A stretch of 64,000 nucleotides of DNA from Pectinophora gossypiella (GCF_024362695.1 NC_065404.1:7914604-7978603); one strand, 5' to 3'; counted from the first letter of the stretch, positions 24,601 to 38,286 are shown. Notes: generated from the sequence alone by a model not told the origin. Made by a program: numbers and translations.

Positions 24601-27600
24601 TTCGGTGGTCTAATACGAATAATTGTCTGGTGCACTTCGGAGGCAGCTTCGTCGATCGTATCCACTAGGAGTTTCACGAAGCGATTCACTTGTGAATCGT
24701 CGTCACTGTGGTCCGATATTTCGAAAGCGTCGTCTAAGAATATATGCGCTGGAAGAATCATTTCAAATGTTAATACATAATCATGTGAGTAGGTGTTTTA
24801 TAGGATTTGACTTATGAATTAATGGGAGAGATAGAAATAACATTACTTTCAAATTCGTAGTAGTCAGGATCAACAACACGTAAATATTTCTGTGCCACAC
24901 GGCGAGCGCACTGATCTTCATCTAAACGCAGAATAGACTTCAAGAACTCCATCATCTCGTCTTTGGTTTCGTGCCACATAGTAGCGCATGCGTAAATACG
25001 AGTAATCGAATCTGAGGACTTCACTGTTTTAGGAACAGAACCGGTATTGTCTGTGTGTACAGATATTGTTTCATAGTATTCGTCTCCTTTTTCTTTTTCT
25101 ATTTCAGCGAGGTCCTGTTGAACAGTACAATGTAAATTAGAGACCATAAAATGTTAAAATATTTAGTAGTGTTAATTTTCGATGATTTAGTAATTTAATT
25201 TACTACCTCAGTCTTCACGTCCTTTTGGTCGTCTCTCTTTCGATTCAGTGCCATGCTTTGATCGATGAGCAGTCCATTGTACATGGGCACGACGAACAAC
25301 TTTTCTGTTGAGGCCAAACGCTCCGCTTTCGGTGTCCAGATGTGTATAGTGATCCATGTTTGTGACAAGAGCCATAACAGCCAGACCCATGCCATTTGAC
25401 GGGAGATGAAGTCACTAAGAGTAAATACTGTAACAATAACAAATTGGAATTAAACCTTACTGGTTCATTATATTTTAAAAATAAATTGATATTGACTCTT
25501 TGATAGTTTACCTGGCGGACTTTCAAAGAATAGGTAATCAGGTATAGTCCCATGGAAGAAGCAGTTGTCACCATTCCTCAATCCACAGGCAGCGATTAGT
25601 AAATTGACGACCAACGGTATGACGAGATTGATAGGGAAAGCGTAACTGAACCCTTGGATGAGAATTTTGCAGGCAAATTTCCCGAATATGTAGCAGAAGT
25701 ACGCCGCAAACAGTTGTATAAGTAAGACGTAGAAAGCTGACTTGTATACGGCGGCTACTTCAACCGAATCGCCGGTCAGTGTAACGTTTGCCAGATCCGG
25801 GATGACCGTTCCGCCTGATGTAACTTGTACCTGTAAATATTGAAAATGTAATGTTTATATACTTCAGTTAGTTTTATTACATGCGTTCTATTGCCTAGCT
25901 ATCTTCTAAGTACGCATAGATTTATAGGTAGGTACTTCTTTCCAGAAAATAAACGCTATGTATAAACAATTTACACATACCTCGTCTACTACGATGTTAT
26001 GAGGTCCAAAGCCGGCATTGAACAACTGGAAGAACATAGCAGGCTCGTCACCCTCCATCCAAATGCTGAAGAGGATGCACACGAGGAACACCAGAATCTT
26101 CCATACTGACAGAAAACGGTATATGTAATACCGACTCAAGTTCAGCTCGTCTTTTAGTCTGCCTAGACTCTTTATTATGCCTGGAAATTAAAGTATAGTA
26201 TTTATAGTATTCAACACGGGCCTCTTGCAGTGATATTCAAATAAATAACGTTAATTTTCATCGTTGTTTTGTCTCTATAGAAAAATTGTTCGTCGTCTCT
26301 ATGAACAATGGGACTGCTTATCAAAGGATTTAAATCGAAAGAGAGAAAATAAAAAGAAATTACATCGTTTTAACAGATTTTTAAATATAACATTACTAAC
26401 CAATTGGGCTTTGTCGAGTGACGTAATTTTCCCACCACCCCAGTGAAATGAGGAGAGCAGAGATCGGTATCAGCCACAGAACGGGCTTGTCGTCCAAAAG
26501 CGGCCACACTATAAATCCGGTGACTTGCGCCACGATCGCTGCCATATCCACAATCACTTTCACGAATCTCTTCGAGTCTCGCGAATTGCGTGATAGCAAG
26601 CCGAGTATAGCTGGCACTATGCACATGCAGTTGGTTATCATAGCTCCTTTGACCACATCCAGTTCCGGTAACACTTTGAAGAATAGCATCGCCATTCCAA
26701 TTGTATGCAATGTTTCCGCTATGAATACCTGAAAATGAGAATTATCAGCTGTTGGTATCACTTGAAAGTCCGTTGTCTCTTGATAATTAATTTGATGGAG
26801 GCTATTGAATTTAGCAAAAAGTAATTTAAAGAATGGGAAAGTAAACAATCATGTCACGGTTGGATAAGTTAAGAAAATGTCTGCTTACAATAATAAACTG
26901 AACGCTTGTTGGTCTTTTGGATGTCTTGAAGAAGCATATTCGGACTGATCTGATGAGGGTGCCGATCTCTGGAATGGCGAAGACGGCGAGCACCGCCCAC
27001 ATCCACGCAACGCGCTCCTCGTCCGGCAAGGATACCACGAACTGTTTGTCTCTACCTGAAATCACCATAATCACAAATATTAGTAAAAAAGAAAAGCATT
27101 ATATCAGCTACAATATATTGATGTCACAATAACAGTATCTACGAAGTTTTACCCTATTATTTTCTTCTTGAATTAAAGTATTTCACGCCCCTCACCAACT
27201 TATCTTATCTTATTTAGCCTATACGATCCCACTGCTGGGCAAAGGCCTACCCTTGATTTTTCCACTCCTCTCACCAACTAAATTAGTAAAACCTCATTGT
27301 GTCTTATTTTACAAATTGTTACTTCTTATTCAGGAAGTTATTCCTTTCTTATCATTTCGATACGGTAAGTTTAAATTTATAATTTTTATTATTTTAATCA
27401 GCTTTTGTATTTTATATAAAATTTTTTTTTATCAGAATCAAGATTCTAAATATTTATAGAAAAGCTACTGTTGCTGCTCGATTTTTATAATACAATGTGT
27501 GTTCTGTTTATCTGTTGGAAATCTTTTAATAGAACAATTACTTACCTAAATCTCTATTACAATATGTGAGTCGTCTATCCTTCTTGAGTTGTGACGTCAT

Positions 27601-30600
27601 GAAAAGGACTGTGCCCTTCGCGAGGACTCCAGAAGCCAGCACCACGATGAAGGTGACGACGTAAGCGAGGACCTTCAGCAGTCTCACGGTAAAGTCCAGG
27701 CATTTCTGAGTCTCCATCGACCCACTGTCCTGCTTCGGCGGGAACTCTCTGAAGACGTCCCATCCTTTCGTTTCTTGTACCGTTCTTTGGCTGAAATTGA
27801 GAAAAGAAAATATTTAAGTAAATCGGTCGTTAGAATTGTATGTGTACCTCCTTAGTAGGGAAGAGTAGATTGAGATAATGCCTTTTCTGCATGGGAGAGA
27901 TTATTTACAATTTACGTTTGTCTCGTGTAAAGTGGTACAACCGGATGGCATTGTTGTCTTCAGCTAGATATATTTATTTGACGATCAAATGATTGATGAC
28001 TAATTTAATATACTTAGTCATCAAAAACTTGTTCATCTTTTACGAGATACTCTTTTCATATAGTGCCTACTGTAGTGCATAATGTTCTGAGTTTCACTTC
28101 TAGATGATGATGAAACGTGTTTTAAACATTGTTGGTATATTCACAACTTAAACTTTTATTTCTAGTGGACACGATACCATCTTACTTAATTTTCATGCTA
28201 GGTTTGCTTCATTATCATGTGCCTTAGGAATTTGGCACCGCATTTGAATAATTAGGTAGGTATATACCGAAGAGTATAAATCTTGCGTAAAGAATCGGAA
28301 AACTCGTTTGTCTGCTTAATATCCGTTAATGTTTTTCATCACACGGCTATATTTCGAACTTATTGATGAGATGAGACATATGGATTATTTTTTTGCCTAC
28401 TTATATCTACACTCTATTGACTTAGAGTAATCTGATATTATGAGCCAATGTCGTCTGCAACGCGCAAGAAAAACAACTTTCACACGCAACGCAGCAGAGA
28501 AATCTCGTGTTGTGTAGCGCTCTGGCGCAGAATGATATTATAACTTCCTTCCGAATGTGTAACCGGTGACATTACACAAAAGTTCCTCCTGTTTACCTTC
28601 GAATCTTGTTATTTATTAAATTTATTATTGCTCTTCGTAATGATTATTGCTCTATATAAAAAAGCTGCATTGGTATTCAGTTTTTATTTACTTGCAAAAA
28701 AATAAGATTTATGCAACAGACCTATTCACTTGAACAACATAGATAACATTCTTTTAAACCTTGCGCAAGGCGATTCAATGAACTCGACTAACTATTCTAA
28801 TTCATATGGGAAAGAGGAATATGAGCGAGTAGCGGAACTCTAGTATATAAAAGAGTTACAATGCATAATGATTTCAACACTGTTGTACTAGTGGAGCTGC
28901 TTAGTTGTGACAGTGGGGTTTACGTAAGGCAGCGGCACTGTGGTAACCCAATTAGACATTGCGACCGCTGCGCGCACGCCTCCTGCGCTGCGCGACCGTT
29001 TGACCACCGATTGCAAACGTCGAACACTCAAATAATTCTGTTTACATGATCAGATGTCTTAATTCTCAAGGATTTTATTTGCATTGAATTATCGCTTAGT
29101 TACTTCAAGTGTGTGAAAATTTTGTCGCTAGGTCTTTTACTACTTAAGTACTTACTAATTAAACTTTTGACCATTTTCGCAAGGAGATCAAGGAACTTGC
29201 AAAAGATCGGCAAATCTGGAAAGATCTCCACCGACAATAGCCTACCTCTTAATTTTTGAATGAATGAACGATAATCTAATGAAAAAATACATAGAATTAT
29301 GAAAGTTGTACGATTACGTGTAAATGTTAGTAAAAAGTGTAATTTAATTATGTTGTACTTTGCAATGATACGGTGGTCGCCATTAAGTTTAGAAAGTTAG
29401 TGATTGGTGCCATTGCCTTTTCATTATGCGCGCGCGACGGTTAACTTGTCTTACGGTTTTTAGTATGTTTACGATTTTAAGTAGCTTAACACCTGATCAG
29501 GATCAGTTTCATACTGCTAGGTCAAAATAGATACTTAGCAGTTCAGTTCGTTTATGTGAAATTGCCACAATACCTTATACCGTTATCGTTTATGAATCAA
29601 TAAAAAAATAAAGTAGAGCAATAAATTCTTTTTAGTATTAGTGCAAACTAAAGCACGACTTACTATTGTTAATTTGTAGTCAACACCGATTATTTTTTTT
29701 AACACTTGAAACAGTAACTGTAAGTCCCAATCTGAGCTTACTGTGTTTAAATCAATATTGACGTTATGCGGTTTCACTTAGGAAATATTGTTTCGTATTC
29801 GAAATACCAAAAAGCTGTCAGATTGATCAAATATCATACATCTTACCTGTAAATACTACAGTAATGCAACGTCCCGTTACTATACAAGGAGTCATTGTTT
29901 TTGGCTCCATAGACGCCGTCGTCTAACTCCTCTTTATCATAACAACTCTTACGGTCGTGTTCACTCATGTTAGCTTAGTTTCACTCCATCGCAAAGAAAA
30001 CACTAGTCTTTCACATTTCACTAAGAAAACGCGGAGAGAAAGGGGAATAGGTACTTTATAATGCAAAAACTTCCGTTAGTTCTTAAAATAAATTGAAAAG
30101 AAATTAAAAGGATAGTCAAGCAATGTGTTATTTCGTTGCGAATAATGTTCAATAGCTCATATTGTTATGAGGACAGCAATCGGCGCGGTCGCAATAGTGA
30201 CTGCTACTCGACCAGCACGCGACCACCGCGTTCTTCAAACGATGATGCGCCATTGTCGTCCGGTGGACAAAACTTGCATACTAATATGCGGAACCGTTTC
30301 GGAGAAATTTTCAAAAATAATAAGCACTCAACTTATAAGACTTGACAAGACATGTGCCATATTGCGTCAAGTGACCGTATTCAAACAACAAGTTATGTGT
30401 GCTTTATTTCTGTATTTGTTCTTATTAGATATTTATATTGCCTTTTGTTAATCAGTATAAATATCAGATTCAATAATGAAAATTTACGAGCCAATAAAAC
30501 TTGAATCATCAAAGTTAAATTCTCATTAAGTTGATAGGTATGAAACAAAAATTCTTCAATTACATCATCATCTAACCACAAATGCTTTTACTTTGGACTG

Positions 30601-33600
30601 GGAGTTAATAATAAATAAAACAAGCGTTCATACACTTATTTTCCCGGGCATGGTGAAAAACTTATTCTTAATCGAAAAAAATACTAAAAAGTTTTGACTA
30701 AAAATAATGGCATTGCGACCACTGTGCGGGAGTTCTTCGTTCTGCAGCAGTGGGCACGTGAAATTATATCGCCGGACCGCTAATTGCCATATGATAGTAC
30801 TCATACAACTGTTATGAAGGAAAGTTGTTTTTCTCCTTCTCGAAACTGTCAAGTGACACTGCAATCATACAATAAGTTATAATTTATTTCGATATCTGCC
30901 GTTATCACGTAATATTTTGCATTACGAGTAAGTATATATTACACAGGTTGTACGTTTGCAAGCATATATTTTTTTTTAAATTACCTCTAGTAAAGTTGCA
31001 TACTTATTGCGTTCGCTATTGTAGAATAGGTAGATATTAGTTTTGTATTGGTTCTATTCGATTAAACGCCGCAATTTTCAGCATAGTTTATCAATAATAT
31101 TTGATGTGAGGTCGAATTCTGAGTCTAGATAATCTATATCGTGCATTATTAAATCGGATTGACCTTCCTTCACACACGATCCTAAGTGCCGCGTCTAGGT
31201 GTTGCCGACGTGTATCGGTGCGCTTGCGCCGCGTACCCGAACAATAGATCGCTCAATGTCGCTCGACCTCACGAAAACTTACGAAAGCCTTCTGGCTCCG
31301 GCTGCACCACGTGCTAGACCAACACAATGTTGTAACGCAAGCTATTAGTATGTAGGCGATAATAAATCGTTACATTAGCAATCCATCTAAAATTATCCTG
31401 CTTTTTTACAGTCAGATCCAATGTTTAGAATGGATTGAAGACTAAGATTGACATGACATTTAGCATATGTATAATTTGCACCGAAGTTTAGGCAATCATG
31501 CAACATTAAGCCGTCTGTACGTCGATTTAAAAGACGCTTCGAACTCATGATAAAGAGTCATTCGAATAAAATGCGTGAGTTTAAATTCAAGTTCCAAGCG
31601 CGGGGAGGGGTGAAGCGTATGTTTATACAGTATTCGTAAGGCTCGTACCGCCTCCAGAGTCATACCAAAAGCCCAGCGAAGTCACGGGTCAACGACTCTA
31701 CCGGTTCGCAAACATGTCAGTATGTGCTGTGCTTTCACACATTTCCGTATCAGTCATACCTACGGCTACGAGAGATATATTTCACAGTTCATTATACTTT
31801 CAAAAGCCTCTTCTGAATAGAACTCTTTTTAAATTAGATGCATTTTAAGAACAACCTACTTGTAGATAAATGCTACGGAGTCGAGTGTACGTACTGGTAG
31901 TGGTCAGCTATTTCGGATCCGTTGTCATCCCACATTCAAAGCACGCGCGACCCGGCCCGCTGCGGTCCATTCCATACAAAATGTCATCGACGAAAGTACC
32001 TACTGCCGTTCTTTCTTTCTGTATTGAAGGAATTTTATTTAAACGTAATAAAATGTTTAGGAATTTCCCATAATGTATGTATGTATGTATATATTATGCA
32101 GAAACTATTTCATTCTTTTGCAAGTATGCATTTAACGGTGGCAAAAATGTGGTAGAATTTTGTTAGTAAATTAACTCAAGCTTTGCATCTTACCAAATCC
32201 GTCAAAACGGTAATGTAATAGATATATCATGGCGCTGAAGTTGGCTTAACTATGCCTAGATGCTATTTGTATCTGCTTCTAAGGCCACAACACGAAGTGG
32301 GGCGCAAAAATGTGGCGCAGTCGATCGATCGAAAGTTGTGTCGTCAGAGTTGTCAACCTTGGCATTTGAGCGGGTTCCGGGCACAGGCTGCGGTGACCGA
32401 TCGCCGAACGTCCGACCTCTAACTAGTATTTTAATGCCAATGTATCTAACAATTCTTATTATAACAAATATTCTTTTTAGTATTCCAGGTGCTATTATTA
32501 CCTTCGGTATAAGATTCGGCTAGTATAGTGTAAAAAGATTGTCTTATAATAGCTTCATTCTGTTTGTGTAGATACACTATGTTTAATCTGGGCAGAAAAC
32601 TTCGTATTTTGCGCGGATATACCTTAATTACATATAAGTACGTGTCATTTATTTAACTTACGTTAATTCCAATCATAGTTTTACTATTCTACTAGCTTTC
32701 ACGAACGCTAATACGATTTTGTCTAAGCCCTATGATTGCTTGAATATTAAAGCTAAAAATGACTGTACATTTTGGTAAATATTTGATGCATCATCAGTTA
32801 TAATCTCAAGCGTGAGTTGGGAAACTCGTGAGTGAGAGCCGACGTAAATGCGGAACTGCAGTCAGTCATGCTTTGGTCTATTGCTCAATCTGATGATGGA
32901 TATATAATTACTGAGAAATTCTCGGCGAGTCGCATGCCGCATATTTTCCCATTACACGTATTAATAAGGTCCGCTTGACAATCATGACATCATAACTATA
33001 ACAAGCGACTCAACCCGGCTTGCCTGGATAAACAGTAAAAACCGCATGCAAATTAATTCAGTGGTTGTTGAGATTTTACCGAATATATGAACTTTCTGCT
33101 GTGCAATAATGATATAATTATCCACTCATTCTACTCAAATAACGCCTGGATTAGATATCTATCGCAGTGTGAAGGTTGCCTTACATGAATTGTGAACGTT
33201 CAGCTGTCAGCTTGATAAATGACCTTCAATATAGGCTTGTCATGCACGAGGCTGCTGAAGTAAATGCCATTTATTATACGACTTTTACGTTGTATTGTGT
33301 TCAACTCTTTGTCCTCATCACAGATCACTAAAGCTTTCGATGTCTTTGAAGATTCCTAACATGAGGCAGTTTAAATACCTACAGTAGGCATAAAGCCTTT
33401 TATTGAGTTCCGGCATAGAATAAGGAATAATACTACGGTTTAACTGAAATGATAATACTCAAAGAATTTCTAACCGCGTTAATTCCTTTTTTTAAACGGG
33501 ATTAAATCAGTTTGCAATATAATAACATGTCCTGATTTACATGATGCAGTAGTAAAAAAGAAAAGTTATGAAGTTTATCGACATTATGTTTTAATTCTTA

Positions 33601-34989
33601 CATAATGCACCTTTGAGCTCTAACGTTGCTTTTTAAAGCTAAAAAAGCTCAGTCTAAACCAGTTTAAAGGTCAATAAAGTTTTGAACGATGAATACAGGC
33701 GGCGCCGTGGCTTATTTTTTGTTCGGATTTTGTTTCGTAATTTAATCAAATCATATTACTTATATGATAAATATAAAAAAAAATATTTAAACAAATCTAA
33801 AAGACGAAAATATCACAGCAATTGCACAACACAAGCGTCTCTAGGACTAATAATTACATTTACAATATCAATACCTATTAAACAACAATAAGAGACTTAA
33901 TCATATTTCCTTGTAACATATCAGATAGCGGTTTTCGTCATTCAAGTGATATAAGAAAAAACTAATTCAGTGACCCTGCCGAGGGGCGATGACGCGACGA
34001 CCCGCAGTTCGGCCGATGATGTCATACATAACAGAATTACCATTCGGATCTCTCATCTTCACGTAAACACTAAACTGTTATCGGTCCTCCCACGAAAATC
34101 GACAGGCGTAGGTACAAATAGGTAATACTTACAGGTGCATTTACTCACATTTGAAATGTTACTATCTGTTTTATTACTATGTTAAATATTCTCCGCAATG
34201 CAAGTGCTACGTTATTACCTATTTAGATGACTCTATATTGCCATAATTACTGTTTCGCTCAGCCTATAGGTACTATAAACCATCTGCTACCAGTTACTCG
34301 TATCTAATAGAATCGTAACATATAATATTCGACGTGTAACGTTCTCACATTGAGCTAACATTAATCTCAGTTGCCACCTACAAAACCAGACACAAATTTA
34401 TGCATCTTTAAAATATAGTCATCTCACATAAGTTTATAGCGAATCGGTATTACATAAAAATATTTTATCTCGCTCTCAACTTCGCCAAATGACAAGAAAC
34501 TAAAATTGGTGAGTCACGTATGCGAAAAATACTCAAATTTTCTTATTTATAAAGCACTGGCGAAATGAGTACAAATACCAATTTTATATTTAAAATCATT
34601 TACTTCTTTTAATTTCGTCGAAAATATTATGTTTATCCAGTTTTATAGTAAGTAGGTATACGAGTATCATTATCAGTCTGTATAAGCTCACAGCCGTAAC
34701 TTTACTTTACAAGAGGCTTGGTACTTCAATTGCCTCAACCTTTACAACTAGGTAGTTTCATAGGCACCTGGACCTACCTATTAAAAGTAACTAAATCGTC
34801 CTTATTTTTTTTTACTTTTTTTGTAAATATTACATTATCCTCCTTCTCCAACTAGGTACTATTACAACTAGAAGAAGATATTTACCTTCCTCCATATATT
34901 TCGTTGGCGAGCGGCGTCAGCTCGTCATCCGAGTTGTCGCTGCCTTCATCCCGCCGCTTCCCCCCGGAAGCCGCCATTGTCGTTTAAAT
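18649..34989 (-). CDS. CHS1: Chitin synthase 1 (class A, cuticular), complete multi-exon gene
   Basis: Membrane-bound family 2 glycosyltransferase that polymerises UDP-GlcNAc into cuticle and tracheal chitin. Coding exons in transcript order: 34886-34977 (2a), 27546-27790, 26889-27055, 26401-26728, 25981-26180, 25512-25830, 25207-25427, 24847-25114, 24486-24748, 23953-24163, 23669-23869, 23362-23588, 23112-23279, 22720-23025, 22399-22640, 21989-22139, 21733-21885, 21324-21500 (19a) or 20972-21148 (19b), 19910-20077, 19578-19821, 19287-19432, 18649-18843. All junctions are GT-AG and in phase, giving 1563 residues, the usual length for lepidopteran CHS1. Landmarks: CATMWHET about 567-574, DGDID 736-740, EDR 840-842, QRRRW 877-881, SWGTRE 1059-1064, a charged coiled coil about 1073-1150, and multiple membrane helices before and after the catalytic domain. 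No damage seen. Confidence 0.95.
20972..21148 (-). CDS. CHS1: CHS1 alternative exon 19b
   Basis: A 177-bp, 59-codon exon with acceptor and donor sites in the same phase as exon 19a. Its peptide starts ARIAGDLIELRNKSVFAFF and ends with ITVIADTGE. It encodes a carboxyl-terminal transmembrane helix and the following loop, including an NIT glycosylation sequon. It is the second of two homologous cassettes separated by a 175-bp intron. Mutually exclusive use of such a pair is established for insect CHS1 genes; including both would keep frame but duplicate a membrane helix. The sequence alone cannot show which tissue or stage uses it. Confidence 0.9.
21324..21500 (-). CDS. CHS1: CHS1 alternative exon 19a
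   Basis: A 177-bp, 59-codon cassette. Its peptide starts ARISKDLKELRDSSVFSFF, crosses the membrane (MVNALFVLIVFL) and ends with LDDATQE. It aligns throughout with exon 19b; differences concentrate just before the helix and after the NIT sequon. The single matching exon of CHS2 (50744-50920) shares HFRWP with 19a rather than the HVDWP of 19b. Confidence 0.9.
23669..23869 (-). other. CHS1: CHS1 exon 12, with a stretch unusually similar to CHS2
   Basis: This 201-bp exon carries the motif segment GHWLQKATEHMIGCVLCSPG, on the acceptor side of the active site. The 118 bases at 23669-23786 match CHS2 56388-56505 with 12 differences, including uninterrupted identical runs of 33, 23 and 34 bases. The rest of the exon and the neighbouring exons differ much more at silent sites. 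Confidence 0.8.
27215..27260 (+). repeat. LINE tail fragment in a CHS1 intron
   Basis: The phrase CGATCCCACTGCTGGGCAAA resembles the 3' tail of a non-LTR retrotransposon family common in Lepidoptera. It is a short fragment with no coding capacity. Confidence 0.5.
29847..29968 (-). CDS. CHS1: CHS1 alternative first coding exon 2b
   Basis: ATG at 29968 opens 40 codons starting MSEHDRKSCYDKEELDDGVY and ending HYCSIY. It then splices with a GTAAGA donor in the same phase (two extra bases, AG) as exon 2a, into the shared exon at 27546-27790. It replaces the 30-codon amino end of exon 2a and gives a protein of 1573 residues. A TATAAA lies 87 bases upstream. Alternative first exons of this kind are known for lepidopteran CHS-A. 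The encoded end is acidic and lies on the cytoplasmic side, so it should change promoter use rather than catalysis. Confidence 0.85.
29991..34885. other. CHS1 intron between exons 2a and 2b
   Basis: About 4.9 kb without coding exons. It must hold the promoter of the 2b transcript at its low-coordinate end. GC-rich islands at about 31170-31330 and 33970-34010 are possible regulatory sequence. No enhancer motif can be claimed from reading alone. Confidence 0.4.
30055..30060 (-). promoter_or_regulatory. TATA box of the CHS1 exon 2b promoter
   Basis: TATAAA on the minus strand, 87 bases upstream of the exon 2b ATG. Initiation would fall near 30020-30030, giving a leader of about 55-60 bases with no upstream ATG that I can see. 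No acceptor site is needed before exon 2b, which supports a separate promoter. The start site itself is inferred. Confidence 0.55.
34886..34989 (-). CDS. CHS1: CHS1 alternative first coding exon 2a
   Basis: ATG at 34977 opens 30 codons starting MAASGGKRRDEGSDNSDDEL and ending ANEIYGG, followed by a GTAAAT donor. A CAG acceptor directly upstream at 34990-34992 shows that this exon is spliced to a noncoding exon further upstream. The acidic serine-rich start is the standard amino end of insect CHS1 proteins. Confidence 0.9.
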
Positions 34990-35499
34990 CTGAAAAAGTA
35001 AACAAATATATTTGATTATGTCGCGATGTAAATATTTAAGGTAGTTAAATAAAGTAGGTAATATATTAAAAAAAGATTAATCATCGATCGACTGAACCTG
35101 TACCATGAAACTAAAAAACTACTTGGTAAACAATCTAAGGAAGAAAGTAACCAAAAAGATAATTACAGTTTGGTATTAGATAATAATTCGACAAAAGTAA
35201 AAGAAAATTCAGTATATCTTCCATACATTTTTATATACCCTGTAGATTTTTGATAAATATAATTTTAGATGTAGATAAAAATCCTTATAAACTTTTAATT
35301 CTTATCGACTCTGTTAATTTGTATTGTATTTAAAGACACGATTTTCATTTTGAGCAGCTACAGTCACGCTTTTACTTGCAGTGTCGTGCCATATTGGACA
35401 ACTCGTGACTTTGTGCAACTTACGGAAACGTGCCATTGGATACTTAATTAAAGTTGTTCAAGTATTTTTAAACTTCTCTCTCTTTATTTAAGAGCTGCG

Positions 35500-35870
35500 C
35501 TCTTGTCGGTGGAGTAATCGCCGTTCCTCTCTTCTTCCCGCCAAATCCTTCACCTACTGGTACGACACGACCTGCACCTTCTCTTTTATTTGTTTCATAA
35601 ATGTCCTCCTAGATCTACCCCTTCCTCCCTTTCCTTCAAATTTTACTTCTATGATGTTTTTTATAAACGAATCGTGTTGTATCAGGTGGCCAATCATATT
35701 TCCTCTCCGGTTCTCTATAGTCTTTATTATGGTCCTTTTTTCTTCTACTCTTTCCAGAACTTTAATTTGACACCATTTCAGTCCAGATTATACTCTCCAT
35801 TCTTCGCCAACACCACATCTCAAATGCTTTCAACCTCTCTCTGTCTCTCTGTGTCATACATACATAGTCC
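35500..35870 (-). pseudogene. Relic of a LINE reverse transcriptase, carboxyl-terminal part
   Basis: Minus-strand reading gives AFEMWCWRRM, then IIWTEMVSN, then a stop, then LERVEEKRTIIKTIENR, NMIGHLIQHD and a GRGRSRRTF segment. These are the ordered carboxyl-terminal motifs of endonuclease-type LINE polyproteins (EMWCYRRM, IPWTD, GHI-RH, GRPR). Stops and frameshifts interrupt it, so it is inactive. The 107-codon + strand frame over it is an antisense shadow. Confidence 0.75.
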
Positions 35871-35999
35871 ATGTCATTTAAACTTACTATCTATTTATTT
35901 AGTAGAATATTGAATATTTATTCCATATTTTTGTAGTCTGTTTATTTTTAAATTGATCTAAGATAGAAATAAAGTCTCGAAGCTCTTTGAACCATAATG

Positions 36000-38286
36000 T
36001 TAAACTAGGATTTGATGATGATGTCCTCCCAGATGTATCCGTTGACGACGACAACCTTAGCTAGTGTTAGCCTGGGTCCTAGCATGGGCGCGAGCGTGAC
36101 AAACCAAACTTGGTTTTTAAAGTTCTGTCGCAAGGAGTAGTAGTACCTAGTAAGTAATTCTCCACATCTAGAGTCGTAAGTCGTAGGTGATCTAAATTGT
36201 ATCTATTAATGTAATATAAACAACAACTTTCTGTACTTATTGGGCAAACGTCTCTCCAATATGTTTATTGGAGCCGTCCCAAGAATTTGTTTACTATATC
36301 TTTTTATATAAATTCGTATAAAAGTAAGCATTCATGCATTGAAAGCCTATTCTTTGTATCGGTTGCGTGAATCACGTCTGGTTCAGACCCACATTCCTCG
36401 TGCGATCCTGTGACCTTGCCGGTCGTTCCTCCCTTATGTCTGAAGCGAAGAAAAAATATAGGTACAAATTACAATCCAGTCTTTATTAAAATTGGTCTGA
36501 CCTCAGGCAAAGTACCTGTCTTCCGGGTTTGTAAAATAGTTTTTGTAGTGGTTAAAGTTAAATACAACAAAAATGTCGTTTATTTTTGTAAAGATTATGT
36601 TTTTCTTCATTGTCTTTTATTTTCAGATACCTCCCTAAATTCAAATAAAGTTTTAGAGCTAGCGTAATTACTATTATCTGTTCTCTTCTACGTTACTATA
36701 ATACATTTGTTTCGCATACTGGAAATGCTCTGCTACTATGCTCACTTACGTAGCCATATATCGCAAAAATTAACGCGACCTATCGAAGTTTTTGTAACTA
36801 GTTTGAGTTTGTGCTTATGGGACAATAGAGAATTCTATGTATTGACATATAAGCGAATACCTACTTTCTTAGTACGTGAAACGTCTGCCTATGCTTACAA
36901 TTAGTGCATAAATAAGAAATCGGCCGTAGAGTAATAAAAGCCTTACATTTGGAATTTTGAAAATAAGGCTAACTCTCTAGAAGCTAGAAGCTAACTCATA
37001 GAGTTAATACCTACTATTTAACCAACTTCATTTATTGTTTGAGTGAACCTTGGATATATAAATAGCTCTAGACACTAAATTATATCGTACTATTATATTT
37101 AGTAGGTATGTTTTATGACTACAGATTGAGCTTTTGTAAAGTTCTTATTGATGACGTAATGGACCGCCGCAGGCTTTTATTCGCTACGTACTTATAAAGG
37201 TAACCAGCAACTAACCTACCAACTGGGAATTGTTCTTTCTAGTACTCTAATCTTATCTAACTAAAGTTACGCAATAAAGCTCTTTTTATATAACTTTTGC
37301 CCTTTACATTTTTGTCCATTCTCGGGAAGGGCTTCTCACTGTTCTTAAACATTGTCCAAATCCCTTGTCCAGTCTTGTCGACCAGATGGACAATCTCCCA
37401 GGCCTCTATAGACGTATAGTACCTATTATTTTCATGATTGTGTGTTGTGTTGTGGAGGCGTGCAGGGCTGCGGCTGCGGCGCCGGCGCAAGGTCAGCGAC
37501 TTCCGCGCCCGCTGGACAATGCGCCACCATTGTCTGGGAGACTATCGCCTTATACAAACATACTGATATTCGACAATATAATTACGCCTATCTTAATAAC
37601 TCCCATAAGATCAGCTGTCTTATTGTGAATCTAGCAAAACTGCGACAATTGATCTCTTGAATAATCTTAGGATTTGCTTCCTTTCGATTTTTGTACGGTT
37701 ATAATACATATGAGTTAGTGTCATGTATGATTAGAACCGAAAAGATACTAGATATTTTAATGCTTCTCTTTATACAAAAGTAGTACTACATTGTTTGTTT
37801 AATTAACGTATATTTCGTACGTAAGTTTGAATCAAAATGAGTAATTAAATGAGAAAATTATACAACCTTATAGGTAGTTAAATAGTTATTGATCCTAGGT
37901 GTACCTAAATGCCTACCAGTAGATTCATAATATCAATCTTTACGAAGTATTTTGTAAAAAATGGTTACGAGGCTAAGTATGCAATTTGTGTCTATATGTA
38001 ATTGATTATTATATAAAGAACTATTATACATATATGCAGGCTTTTTATATGTGTACTATTTTATTATTGTTACTCTTACATATTTTTAGACTCAGTTTTA
38101 TCTTAAAATATATTAGAAAACCAGAATAATGATAATATTTTTGTTTTTAATATATAACATTTCAGAATATTATGTACAAAACTTGCTCATAGATATCGCT
38201 ATAGGACACAGCCTCCCTTCGTCTTTTGTGTCGGTACATTAATTAATAACAGTTCATCATATTCTAGCTAAAGGATTTTCTTTTCA
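36000..38286. other. Intergenic DNA or CHS1 5' intron
   Basis: About 36010-36130 looks like another dispersed repeat (phrase GTCCTCCCAGATGTATCCGT). The rest is AT-rich with a GC-rich patch at 37455-37520. No coding exon was recognised. If the candidate exon at 47411 is right, this whole stretch lies in the first intron of CHS1. Confidence 0.35.

Noticed and set aside
35590..35913. Plus-strand 107-codon frame
   Set aside because: It is the antisense of the LINE reverse-transcriptase relic, which shows real motifs on the minus strand.
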